The translations under genes were made by a program, and so were the position numbers. Below the pieces are notes generated by a model, which had not been told where the DNA came from, did not search any database, and saw only the letters and a list, made by a program, of their open reading frames with translations. Below, one piece after another: positions 16,279-24,497 of a stretch of DNA of 64,000 nucleotides (its first letter is position 1; the number at the start of each line of letters is the position of its first letter). The stretch comes from Saccharopolyspora dendranthemae (lineage in GTDB: Bacteria > Actinomycetota > Actinomycetes > Mycobacteriales > Pseudonocardiaceae). Where the stretch lies: contig NZ_VIWX01000004.1 of NCBI RefSeq assembly GCF_007829955.1, positions 124,001 to 188,000 of the forward strand. The letters run 5' to 3'.

Positions 16279-18738
16279 ATGTCTATCGGCGGACTACGGG
16301 GACGCGAGCACGAGCTACACCGGCTCGCAACCTATTTCGACGATGTAAGACAGCGGGAATCTCCCCCGATTCTCGTGGTCGAAGGAGTGACCGGCATCGG
16401 CAAGAGCCGATTGCTACTCGAAGCAGTGAACTTGGCAAAGCAACACAATCTCACCGTTCGCCGGTCCGTCGCAGAATTCTGGGAATCCAGTACTCCAGGC
16501 GCTCCACAGCACGCTCCGCCATTCAGCCATCGCTCTCTGCTCGTGCTCGACGACGAACCCACCGAGCCCGGGATCGAAATCCGAACACTGCGTCAAGTTC
16601 TGAAGAATGCCGAGTTCACACCACCACCGGGGGTTCTGCTCGCGCAGAACGGCGCCGCACAGGACCCGATAGGCGACCGGATTTCCGACGAGCTCGGCGT
16701 TTCGCAGGATCGCCTGCAGCTCGCGCCGCTGCGTGGCGATGCCGCTCGTGCAGTGGTCCAGGACCTCATCGGCGTTCCCGCACAACAGGGCCTCCTCGAC
16801 GCGGTGAGCTGCGCAGGCGGCAATCCGCGGCTCATCGTGGAACTGGTCGAAGGCCTGATGGAAGAGGAGCGGGTCGGAGCCGCAGGAGACCTCCTGCGGA
16901 CCACTCCTCGCCGGCTTCCCCGTCGGGTACGTACCGCGGTCAACCTCCACTTGGCGCGACTCTCGGACGAATCCGTCCAGCTGTTGCGCGTGGGAACGAT
17001 CCTGGGACGCTCGTTTCAACTGTCTCAGGCCGCAGCCATGCTCCAGAGGAGCGTCGCCGCACTACTCCCCCCGTTGAACGAGACCGTGACCAGCGGACTT
17101 CTCGCCTTCACCGACGAAGGACTGACCTTCGAGCAACCACTGGTGTGGCGTGCGGTCTACGAGTCGATCCCGGAGACCGTGCGTGCCGCACTGCACCTGG
17201 ACGCACGCCACATCACGAGCGGTTCCTCCGCTCCCACCGACGACCTGGTGACGCTGGGGCGCGAGGAGATAACCCGACGGCGATGGCCGTCCAAGACCGA
17301 CGAGACCAGCGGAGCCCTTCGCACACTCCTCGCCACGGGATATGTCGAATCAGCTGTGCTGCTGGTGCGCACGGCACTGAACGGAGACATGCCGGAGCAC
17401 GAGAAGCCGCTCCTGTCCCGGCTGGCCGCGGACATCATCATGGCGACTCGACACTCCCCGGCAGCTCTCTCCGAAGACGGCGCCATCAAATCCACCCCGG
17501 ACATGCTCGCCCAGGCTCAGGCACAACTCGACGAACCGGAACCCGCGAACGCCGGGGAGGCGAATCCCGACACTCAGCGTGCCGCCGCACTCGCCGTGTC
17601 CAGCCTCGACTGGGCAGCGGGCTACGCCAAGGAATCCACCCGCTGGGGACGTGCCGCAGTGGACGTGGCCGTGACACCCGAGATGACGCCCACTCGCCCC
17701 TACCCGCACTTGGTCCTCGCCCACAAGATGATCGTGCTGGACGACCTGCACGAAGCAAGCAAGCTGGTGCAGCAAGCCCGCGAAGATCTGACCGCACACG
17801 ACGCGGCAATCTTCACGCCCGTCATCAATCTCATCGAGGCCTACTCGTTGATCAGGAGCGGCGACTTCGAAGCCGCTGACCAACAGGCGCGGGCTGGGCT
17901 CGAAAGCGCGGAGCACATCGGGCTGTCTGCCTACATCAGCTGGGCTGAAGCAGTCCTGGCGCTGGTGGCGCTGCGATGCCGAGATCACCAGGAGGCCGCG
18001 AGGCACCTGGGACGATGCCGGGAGCTGGACGGGATGGTGCACACCTCCTCGTTCTTCTACACCGTGCGCAGGCAGTGGCTGGACCTGCTCCTGCACGAGC
18101 TTCGCAACGAGATCCGCGAGGCCGAAGGTCTCCTCGCCACTTCCCACTCGCATCTGCCGGCCATGCGTCCCTTGCTGCTCGAAGAACCGGGGGCCGCAGC
18201 CTGGTTCGTCCGATTCTCCCGCACGGCTGACAACCCCGAGTTGGCCGACAGGACGTTGCGTGCCGTCGAGCAGCTCGCCGTGGACAACCCCGGGATCACT
18301 GCGGTGTCCCTCGCCGCTTCGCACGCACGCAGCTTGTTCGAGTGCGACCCCGAAGGCTTGGCACAGGCGGCCGCAGAACACCAAGACCACTGGGCACGGG
18401 CCTGCGCGACCCATGACCTTGAGACACTGCTCAAGGAGCGGCAGGTTGATTCACGTGAGTTCGTGCGGACGCGTGGCATCATCACCGTCCGTGACAGCGT
18501 GGGGAGCATGAGGGCGGTTGATCCCGAGATCAGACCAGACGCGCACGAGATCCATGACGTCCTCGGGCCAGCGGAGCGGACCATTGCCGAATTCGTGTCC
18601 CAGGGCCTGACCAATCGTCAAGTAGCGCAAAGAGTCCACTTGTCGCCGCACACCGTCAACTACCACCTGCGACGCATCTTCCGAAAGCTGGGCGTGCGCT
18701 CACGAACCGAACTCGCGCGGTACTTCCACACCCGGTGA
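16279..18738 (+). CDS. LAL-family (LuxR C-terminal) transcriptional activator
   Basis: An 819-residue regulator. The N-terminus begins with GLRGREHELHRL and a P-loop GVTGIGKSR (Lys42). The Walker-B-like strand is SLLVLDDE. The middle ~500 residues are helical and TPR-like. Residues ~755-819 form a GerE/LuxR helix-turn-helix (TIAEFVSQGLTNRQVAQR, then LSPHTVNYHLRRIFRKLGV). LAL proteins are typically pathway-specific activators of antibiotic clusters. It has its own promoter region after the phzE terminator, with GAGGGGAG before the ATG at 16279. It is the likely reader of the four CTACTC/GAGTAG dyads in the divergent promoter of this cluster. Confidence 0.92.
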   Translation: MSIGGLRGREHELHRLATYFDDVRQRESPPILVVEGVTGIGKSRLLLEAVNLAKQHNLTVRRSVAEFWESSTPGAPQHAPPFSHRSLLVLDDEPTEPGIEIRTLRQVLKNAEFTPPPGVLLAQNGAAQDPIGDRISDELGVSQDRLQLAPLRGDAARAVVQDLIGVPAQQGLLDAVSCAGGNPRLIVELVEGLMEEERVGAAGDLLRTTPRRLPRRVRTAVNLHLARLSDESVQLLRVGTILGRSFQLSQAAAMLQRSVAALLPPLNETVTSGLLAFTDEGLTFEQPLVWRAVYESIPETVRAALHLDARHITSGSSAPTDDLVTLGREEITRRRWPSKTDETSGALRTLLATGYVESAVLLVRTALNGDMPEHEKPLLSRLAADIIMATRHSPAALSEDGAIKSTPDMLAQAQAQLDEPEPANAGEANPDTQRAAALAVSSLDWAAGYAKESTRWGRAAVDVAVTPEMTPTRPYPHLVLAHKMIVLDDLHEASKLVQQAREDLTAHDAAIFTPVINLIEAYSLIRSGDFEAADQQARAGLESAEHIGLSAYISWAEAVLALVALRCRDHQEAARHLGRCRELDGMVHTSSFFYTVRRQWLDLLLHELRNEIREAEGLLATSHSHLPAMRPLLLEEPGAAAWFVRFSRTADNPELADRTLRAVEQLAVDNPGITAVSLAASHARSLFECDPEGLAQAAAEHQDHWARACATHDLETLLKERQVDSREFVRTRGIITVRDSVGSMRAVDPEIRPDAHEIHDVLGPAERTIAEFVSQGLTNRQVAQRVHLSPHTVNYHLRRIFRKLGVRSRTELARYFHTR

Positions 18739-18749
18739 CAGGGACCTAC

Positions 18750-18775
18750 TCCCCACATGCCGGGTGAAGTGGGGA
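18750..18775 (+). terminator. hairpin after the LAL regulator
   Basis: TCCCCAC (18750-18756) pairs with GTGGGGA (18769-18775) across a 12-base loop, starting 11 bases after the regulator stop. Confidence 0.5.
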
Positions 18776-18850
18776 CAACCACGGGCGCGTATTCGTTCAT
18801 CTGCACAGCTGTGGCGCTGCGCGCTGTTGGTAGAACAGAAGCCTTGGCCT

Positions 18851-18865
18851 ACCCCCGCCGGGGGT
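18851..18865 (-). terminator. compact hairpin after the 18896-19648 gene
   Basis: ACCCCC-GCC-GGGGGT forms a perfect 6-bp stem with a three-base loop. It lies about 30 bases beyond the stop of the convergent minus-strand gene and could act in both directions. Confidence 0.5.
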
Positions 18866-18895
18866 TCATCCACCCGCACTGAAAACCCCACCACG

Positions 18896-19648
18896 CTACG
18901 GGGAACGTGGCTGGACCAACTCGCGACTACGAGAGATCGCCAAGAAGCAAGCGATCTCCAACGAAGTCAGAATGACCATCAGCGAAGAACCGAACTCACC
19001 GATGTTCGAACCGTGCGTCTGGGCTGAAACCGACGAGGTCGATTTCAGCAGGTCTGGAACCTCCAGCGCGGCAACCGCAACCATCCCCGCGACCAGCCCC
19101 CACAGCAGCACCCTGCTCGAGAACAGCAGGACCAGCTGCGGGTGCACCTCACGCAGGGACTTCCACTTTTCCGAACCATGACGACGAGCGACATCGCGCC
19201 ACAACAAGACGACCGCGAACAGTGCGGCGAATAGCAGTCCGGACTGCACCGTGCCCAGATCTTCTGAAGCCGGCTCGCCGGGCCGTTGTACACCGAAGAT
19301 GTATTCCGCGGATCCGACCAGCACCGAGTCGACCGACAACGCGAACGCCGACCAGATCAGAAGTGGGGACCGCTTCCGGACGATGTCTTGGAGGTATTCG
19401 GCAAGCTCGTTCAGCTTCCTGTCCAGCCATCCGTCGGAAGGCTCGTCCCCCTGCCGGGGCGCCGTGTCGGTGCAACGAACGGTCACCTCCTGATTCGCCC
19501 CCTTGGGAAGGGTGATGTTCACATCACCATCTACTCTTCCCGCTTGAATCAGGCTCTCGACGCGGGACTCGCGAACGCTGTTCCGGACCGCACGGCGTGC
19601 GTCCTCGCTGGTCTCCCGTTGTCGATCGCCGGACTCGTTGGCCGCCAC
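18896..19648 (-). CDS. four-helix membrane protein with a beta-rich N-terminal motif
   Basis: A 250-residue protein of unknown function. The start is a GTG at 19648. Residues 1-~65 are charged and soluble and contain SRVESLIQAGRVDGDVNITL. This type of repeat-like strand (vVQaGxVxGdV) precedes effector or membrane modules in many actinobacterial conflict-type proteins. An amphipathic linker follows. Four hydrophobic helices come next, near residues 97-117, 133-152, 178-200 and 222-240. It faces the LAL gene convergently and is a single-gene unit. A link to defence or signalling is inference from the N-terminal motif only. Confidence 0.75.
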   Translation of the reverse strand: MAANESGDRQRETSEDARRAVRNSVRESRVESLIQAGRVDGDVNITLPKGANQEVTVRCTDTAPRQGDEPSDGWLDRKLNELAEYLQDIVRKRSPLLIWSAFALSVDSVLVGSAEYIFGVQRPGEPASEDLGTVQSGLLFAALFAVVLLWRDVARRHGSEKWKSLREVHPQLVLLFSSRVLLWGLVAGMVAVAALEVPDLLKSTSSVSAQTHGSNIGEFGSSLMVILTSLEIACFLAISRSRELVQPRSP

Positions 19649-20088
19649 TCAGATACCCCCAGACCTTCAACCCAACGAAGCCGGCATCTTAACCTGCCCG
19701 CGACACAGTGGTGCGCAACTCGTGACCTCGCGCGGCCGTCAAGAATTCACACGCCCTGCACAACGGATACGTTCACAGAATTCACCACGATCCTGCCTGA
19801 AGCGAACGCTAGCGACGATTGCCTCGGCCGCGTCCACCGCGCGATGGACTTCCGCCTCCGCAGACCCGTGGATAGCTGCTCACGGTGCAGCCGGGCCAGT
19901 GCTCGATCAACGCATTCGTCCCCACGAGCCGAGCGCTGGCGCAGCAGTTCCGCAACCGGTTCCGTGAAACGAGTCGGTGCGTGCACGTCGAAGCAGGCGG
20001 GCACCGAGCGGCCGCAAGCCGTTCGGTGCCCGCCTGTGCGCTGGGATTCGGTGAACGTCCTCTCGAAGACTTCGAGCAGTCCCCCGGC
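19649..20088. other. 440-base gap without a clear gene
   Basis: No frame here shows consistent codon bias or a recognisable domain. An 85-codon minus-strand frame (19747-20004) exists but overlaps the hairpin at 19994-20036 and has no convincing start site. The stretch probably holds the upstream region of the membrane-protein gene and the 3' region of the flavin dehydrogenase gene. Confidence 0.5.
19994..20036 (-). terminator. terminator after the flavin dehydrogenase gene
   Basis: CAGGCGGGCACCGA (19994-20007) pairs perfectly with TCGGTGCCCGCCTG (20023-20036). Four inner pairs extend the stem. It lies about 52 bases downstream of the stop codon of the minus-strand FAD dehydrogenase gene. 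Confidence 0.7.
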
Positions 20089-21882
20089 TCAGGCGGTCTC
20101 CGCTGCTGCTGCTCGGCCGGCTTGTCGTCCTGAGAAGAGGCAGCCACCGAGGAAGGTGCCTTCGAGGGCGCGGTAGCCGTGGACGCCTCCGCCTCCGAAG
20201 CCCGAGACCTCGCCTGCGGCGTAGAGGCCGGGGATGGGGTTGGCGGCTGCGTCCAGGACCCTGCCGGAGAGGTCGGTTTGGAGCCCGCCGAGCGTTTTGC
20301 GGGTCAGGATGTTCATGCGGATGGCGATCAGGGGCCCGGCGTCCTCGTCGAGGATCTTGTGCAGCTGCGTGGTGCGGACGAGGCTGTCGCCGACGTAGGC
20401 CAGGGAGTTGCGGATCCCCATGATCTGGTCGTCCTTGGTGTAGTTGTTGTCGACCTGGCGGTCTCGCTGCACCAGCTGGCGCTCGAGGTCGCCCGCGTCG
20501 AGCAGGTTCGTCCCGGCGAGCCGGTTCATCCCCGCGACCAGCTCCGGGACGGTGCGCGCGGTGACGAAGTCCTCGCCGTGGTCCTGGAACGCCTTGACCG
20601 GCGGCGGGGTGCCGTTGAGCGCTCTGCTCGCGAGGTAGCCCGCCAGGTCCTTCCTGGTGAGCTCCGGGTTCTGCTCCGAGCCGGAGAGGATGAACTCCTT
20701 GTCGATGATCTTCTGGTTCAGCACGAACCACGAGTAGTCGTAGCCGGTGTCCTTGATCAGCTTGAGCGTGCCCAGGGTGTCGTAGCTGGGAATGCCGGGG
20801 TTCGGGAAGCGGCGTCCGCGGGCGTCGAACCACAGCGAGGACGGTGCCGCGAGAACCCGGATGCCGTGGTTCGGCCAGATCGAGTCGTGGTTGGCCAGGC
20901 CCTCCGTGTAGTGCCACATCCGGTCGCGGTTGACCAGGCGGGCGCCCGCGCTCTCGGTGATCCCCAGCATGCGGCCGTCGACGTGGGCGGGGACGCCGGT
21001 GACCATGCGCTCCGGCGGCGCGCCCAGCCAGTCCGGCCAGTTCTGGCGGACGAGGTCCTGGTTGCCGCCGATTCCACCGGAGGTGACGAGGACGACGGGA
21101 GCGTGCAGTTCGAAATCGCCCACCCTGGTGCGGGAACTCGGCGTGCCGCGTGGCGCGTCGCTGGGTTCCAGGACTCCGCCGCGCACACCGTTGACGACGC
21201 CGTTGGTGGTGGTGAGTTCGTCGACCTGGTGGCGGAACCGGAAGGACACCAGCCCCCGCTCGGCTGCTTCCCGCACCCTCTTCTCGAACGGCTCCATGAC
21301 ACCGGGACCGGTGCCGAGCGTGAGGTGGAAACGGGGAACCGAGTTGCCGGGCCCGTCCGAGAGCTGTCCGCCTCGCTCGGCCCAGCCGACGACGGGCACC
21401 CACCGCACGCCCATCTCGTGCAGCCAGGACCGCTTCTCCGTCGCGGCGAACTCCAGGTAGGCCTCGGCCCAGCGCTTCGCCCAGTAGTCCTCGCCCAGCG
21501 GGTCGTCGGGACCTCGGTCGAAACCGGCGTTGCCGAACCAGTCGTCGCGGGCCAGCTCCAGCGAGTCCTTGATGCCGGCCAGCCGCTGCTCCTCCGAATC
21601 GATGAACAGCAGTCCGCCGAGCGACCAGAACGCCTGCCCGCCGAGGCTGGCCTCGGGTTCCTGGTCGAGCAGCAGGACCTTGCGGCCCGCGTCGGCGAGC
21701 TCCGCGGTGGCCACCAGCCCGGCGAGCCCACCGCCCACGACGATCACGTCTGCGTCGGCACCGGAGGAGTTGCGGGGTGCGCCGAGCGCGGCGCTCATGG
21801 GCCACGACGCGCTCATCGCAGCCGCACCACCGCTGATGAGCGCGGAGCGGCGACTGATCATGCCCTTCTCGCGAGAGTTCAT
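20089..21882 (-). CDS. Tat-exported FAD-dependent dehydrogenase (FAD_binding_2, KstD-like)
   Basis: A 597-residue flavoprotein. The N-terminus carries a twin-arginine motif (ISRRSALISGG) and a moderately hydrophobic stretch ending near AALGAP, which suggests Tat export with folded FAD. The dinucleotide motif VIVVGGGLAGLVATAELADAG starts at about residue 45. The C-terminal FAD segment is GLYAAGEVSGFGGGGVHGY, followed by LEGTFLGGCLFSGR. This is the fumarate-reductase/3-ketosteroid dehydrogenase superfamily. The substrate cannot be inferred, because the steroid-dehydrogenase catalytic tyrosines cannot be placed with confidence. AAGGGAT precedes the ATG at 21882. It appears monocistronic. A tatA gene lies 3.7 kb away, probably by coincidence. 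Confidence 0.87.
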   Translation of the reverse strand: MNSREKGMISRRSALISGGAAAMSASWPMSAALGAPRNSSGADADVIVVGGGLAGLVATAELADAGRKVLLLDQEPEASLGGQAFWSLGGLLFIDSEEQRLAGIKDSLELARDDWFGNAGFDRGPDDPLGEDYWAKRWAEAYLEFAATEKRSWLHEMGVRWVPVVGWAERGGQLSDGPGNSVPRFHLTLGTGPGVMEPFEKRVREAAERGLVSFRFRHQVDELTTTNGVVNGVRGGVLEPSDAPRGTPSSRTRVGDFELHAPVVLVTSGGIGGNQDLVRQNWPDWLGAPPERMVTGVPAHVDGRMLGITESAGARLVNRDRMWHYTEGLANHDSIWPNHGIRVLAAPSSLWFDARGRRFPNPGIPSYDTLGTLKLIKDTGYDYSWFVLNQKIIDKEFILSGSEQNPELTRKDLAGYLASRALNGTPPPVKAFQDHGEDFVTARTVPELVAGMNRLAGTNLLDAGDLERQLVQRDRQVDNNYTKDDQIMGIRNSLAYVGDSLVRTTQLHKILDEDAGPLIAIRMNILTRKTLGGLQTDLSGRVLDAAANPIPGLYAAGEVSGFGGGGVHGYRALEGTFLGGCLFSGRQAGRAAAAETA

Positions 21883-22043
21883 GTCATCCCTTCACCGTTC
21901 GGTCCCGGCGTCCGAGTGAACACCTGTTACCGCGCACGGCACAAGATCACGGACAAATCGTTAAGATTCCGAGAAACGGGCGGAAAACCCTCAAATTCCC
22001 CATCATTCCCAGAATGCGGAGCGGCCTTTCCCGGGACGAGCGC

Positions 22044-22361
22044 TCAGCGTCGGCGCTTCCACGGGCGGTTGCGGCGGGTGATCCAGCGGGCGAACCGCGT
22101 TGCGTCGGCGCGGGCCCGTTGCCCGGGCCGCCGGGGGTGCTCGACCGCGTAGGAGTCGAAGAGCGGCTGGAAGCGCTCGCCGAGCTCCTCCGCCAGCTCC
22201 GGCCGCAGCTTCGCCACGACGCGGCGGCGCTTGTTCAGCAGTGCCCGCTGCTGAACCCTGAGCTGGTCCTGGTCGAAACCGGGCGGGGCCTCGGCGTGAC
22301 CGAGCAGCGCTGCGAGGAGCTGTTGTTGCTGCGCGGCAAGGCGTTCCCTCGGGTCGCTCAT
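22044..22361 (-). CDS. small basic helical protein of the TIGR04222-DUF692 locus
   Basis: A 105-residue protein, Arg- and Gln-rich, predicted helical, with a very basic C-terminus (RFARWITRRNRPWKRRR). From memory it resembles the SCO6045-like small proteins often found beside DUF692 genes in actinomycetes. Its ATG overlaps the DUF692 stop by four bases, so it is the third gene of one operon. A partner-binding or substrate-delivery role for the DUF692 enzyme is plausible by analogy with the partner proteins of MbnB and TglH, but no such motif can be shown here. Confidence 0.8.
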   Translation of the reverse strand: MSDPRERLAAQQQQLLAALLGHAEAPPGFDQDQLRVQQRALLNKRRRVVAKLRPELAEELGERFQPLFDSYAVEHPRRPGQRARADATRFARWITRRNRPWKRRR

Positions 22362-23167
22362 CGCGCGATCGCCGCGCGGATGGCGGCGAGCTCGGCGGCG
22401 AGTTCGTCGTCGGACGGGTACCGGTCGTCGCGTTCCAGCATGACTCCCGGCGGGGACGTGCGGGCGTGCAGCCGCGCCAGCAGGTCGAGGACTTCGGGAA
22501 CGACCGGGTGCGCGTGCGTGTCGTGGTAGATGCCGTCCTGCCAGGTGCCGCCGCCGACGTGCACGTACGCGATGCGATCCAGCGGCACCGTGTCCAGGAA
22601 CTCCTCGGGATCGGTGCCGAGGTTGTGGGCGTTGGCGTGGAGGTTCGCGACGTCGAGGATCAGCCCGCACCCGGTGCGTTCCACCAACCGCGCCAGGAAC
22701 TCCGCCTCGGTGAACTCCGCGTCGGGCCATTCCACCAGCGCGGCTACGTGTTCCAGCGCCAGCGGCACCGGCAGCAGCTCCTGCGCCTGACGCACGTTGT
22801 CGACCAGCACGTCGAGCGATTCGGAAGTGCGAGGCGGGGGCAGGATGTGCCCGGCTTCCCACTGCCCGGCCCGGGTGAACGCGACGTGATCGCTCACCAG
22901 CGGTGCGTCGAAAGCCGTGGCCACGCGGGCGAGGTGGCGGACGCGTTCGGTGTCGAGCGGCTCGGCTCCGGCCAGCGACAGCGAGACGGCGTGCGGGAGG
23001 ACCGGGAGTCCGCGTTCGCGGATCAGGCTCAGCGATTCGGGGAGGCGACGCGGGTCGACGTCCTCGGCGACGCACTCCACGAAGTCCACGTCGAGACGTT
23101 CCACGGTGAGGTCGATCTCGCGACGCCAGCCGATTCCGACGCCGAGGCGCGGTGTTCCGGCATCCAT
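22358..23167 (-). CDS. DUF692 multinuclear iron oxidase (MbnB/TglH-like)
   Basis: A 269-residue TIM-barrel protein of the DUF692 family, whose characterised members (MbnB, TglH) use two or three iron ions to oxidise cysteine-containing peptides. The conserved ligand pattern is present in order: LPHAVSLSLAG (His), LVSDHVAF (Asp-His), LALEHVAALVEWPDAEFTEA (Glu), LILDVANLHANAHN (Asp, Asn, His), YVHVGGGTWQDGIYHDTHAH (His, Asp, His) and MLERDD (Glu). Its ATG overlaps the TGA of the upstream membrane-protein gene (TGATG). The cysteine/glycine tail of that protein is the obvious candidate substrate. Confidence 0.92.
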   Translation of the reverse strand: MDAGTPRLGVGIGWRREIDLTVERLDVDFVECVAEDVDPRRLPESLSLIRERGLPVLPHAVSLSLAGAEPLDTERVRHLARVATAFDAPLVSDHVAFTRAGQWEAGHILPPPRTSESLDVLVDNVRQAQELLPVPLALEHVAALVEWPDAEFTEAEFLARLVERTGCGLILDVANLHANAHNLGTDPEEFLDTVPLDRIAYVHVGGGTWQDGIYHDTHAHPVVPEVLDLLARLHARTSPPGVMLERDDRYPSDDELAAELAAIRAAIAR

Positions 23168-24009
23168 CAGCCGCCGCCTCCTCCGCCGCAGCCACCACCG
23201 CCGCCTCCGCAGCTGGACGACGTGCCACTCGCGGCTCCGCCTCCGGATCCTGAGGTGTTCAGCAGTCGCACGACGGTCGCATCCGGGTAGGCGCTCAGCC
23301 CTGCGACCGCCACGAGCTCCGCGGCCGCACCCCCGGCGACCGTCCCCAGCACCGCGGCGTTCGTCCTTTCAGCGATCGAGGGCGGCGTGCCCACGACATC
23401 GCCTGCGTCCGTGCGCAGTGGATCACCGCACTTGTGCGCGGCGATCGCCCAGATGACGAGGGTCGCCGCCAGCGCCAAAACCAGGAAGCCGACCGGGTAG
23501 CCGAGCCGAACCCCGTTCACACCCCGCACCACCGCGGTCAGCGCGAGCAGCGGGAACCCCCACACCAGCACGCCCAGCACCGCCTGCGCGCGCGGCCGGA
23601 CGAGGAGGCCTTCCTCGACGAGCCGTTGGCGAAGGGTGTCGCAGTGACCGCTGAGGCGGATCGCCTTGCGCGGCGAGGCGAGCGTGCCTTCTGCCCCGAC
23701 GGGCACCAGCACTTCGCGTTACACGGCGTCATCCTCGCCGTCAGTACTGATGCGGTGCAGCTTCCGCGACCGGGTGACCCGGACACGTCCGGCCTCGATC
23801 AAGCCCGCCAGCGCCGTGTCGGCGACCCGGTCACTTCCCCCGTGGAGGAAGGCCCGTTCGTACAGGCCGAGCACGTGGCTATCGGTTCGGGACTTGCTCG
23901 CCTGCTTCACCACCGTGCGAACGACCACGACGATCGCGCACCACACGACGAGAGCGATGCCGTACAGGAGCAGAAACTCCGGGCCGCTGAGTCCCCACGG
24001 CTGTTCCAT
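23167..24009 (-). pseudogene. TIGR04222-type membrane protein with Gly/Cys tail, interrupted by an in-frame TAA
   Basis: The ATG at 24009 (GAGGTGGGC upstream) opens a protein starting MEQPWGLSGPEFLLLYGIAL, with one membrane helix and the family block LYERAFLHGGSDRVADTALAGL. After residue 96 (GEDDAV) a TAA occurs at 23721-23719. The same frame then continues without a break (REVLVPVGAEG) through LRQRLVEEGLL, two membrane helices and a C-terminus ending SSSCGGGGGGCGGGGGG. A GAA-to-TAA change would explain it, since the family usually reads DAxEREVL-like there. Either the gene is broken, the stop is read through, or a second protein restarts at the GTG at 23712, which lacks a good ribosome site. 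The Gly/Cys tail is a candidate modification target for DUF692. Confidence 0.8.
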
Positions 24010-24135
24010 GCCCACCTCATCACGATCCGAACGGACCCGCACCCCGCGAATCCACCCCGTTGGACGCGCGGGCACCACCCCAGGTTCCACCAGCGACGCA
24101 GCATTCCGGCTGCACCTCGCTGGTCAATCCGCGGT

Positions 24136-24408
24136 TCAGCTGCGGGAATCGGCCTGCGCGGTGACGGCGCGGCGCGATCCGATCACCGCGCCCAGCACGG
24201 CAACGCCGTGACCAACGACGGCCAGGTAGGAACCGCTGCCGGTCACCACATCGACGAGCACACCGCCCAGCGCCCCGGCGGCGAAACCCGCCCACGCGCC
24301 GATCAGTCCGAACAGCAGGGTCCGGCCCGGCGGTGCACTGGTCGTCACCACCACGATCGCCACGACGATCAGACTTATCAGAGTTACAGAGAACGTTGGC
24401 ATCAGCAT
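24136..24408 (-). CDS. small membrane protein (three hydrophobic segments)
   Basis: A protein of about 90 residues with three hydrophobic stretches rich in Gly, Ala and Val (near residues 6-22, 30-50 and 60-75) and a short polar tail (RRAVTAQADSRS). The spacing and glycine pattern (LIGAWAGFAAGALGG) recall small transglycosylase-associated (GlsB-like) stress proteins, but the match is loose. GGTGGG lies before the tandem ATGs at 24408 and 24402, so either could be the start. It is not clearly linked to its neighbours. Confidence 0.65.
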   Translation of the reverse strand: MLMPTFSVTLISLIVVAIVVVTTSAPPGRTLLFGLIGAWAGFAAGALGGVLVDVVTGSGSYLAVVGHGVAVLGAVIGSRRAVTAQADSRS

Positions 24409-24497
24409 GGGCCCACCGTGCGCTCGCACCCGGCCACCAGGATCCGGGCGAACCCGGAGACGCACCCGGAAACCCGCTGCTGATCACCGGACGCGCC

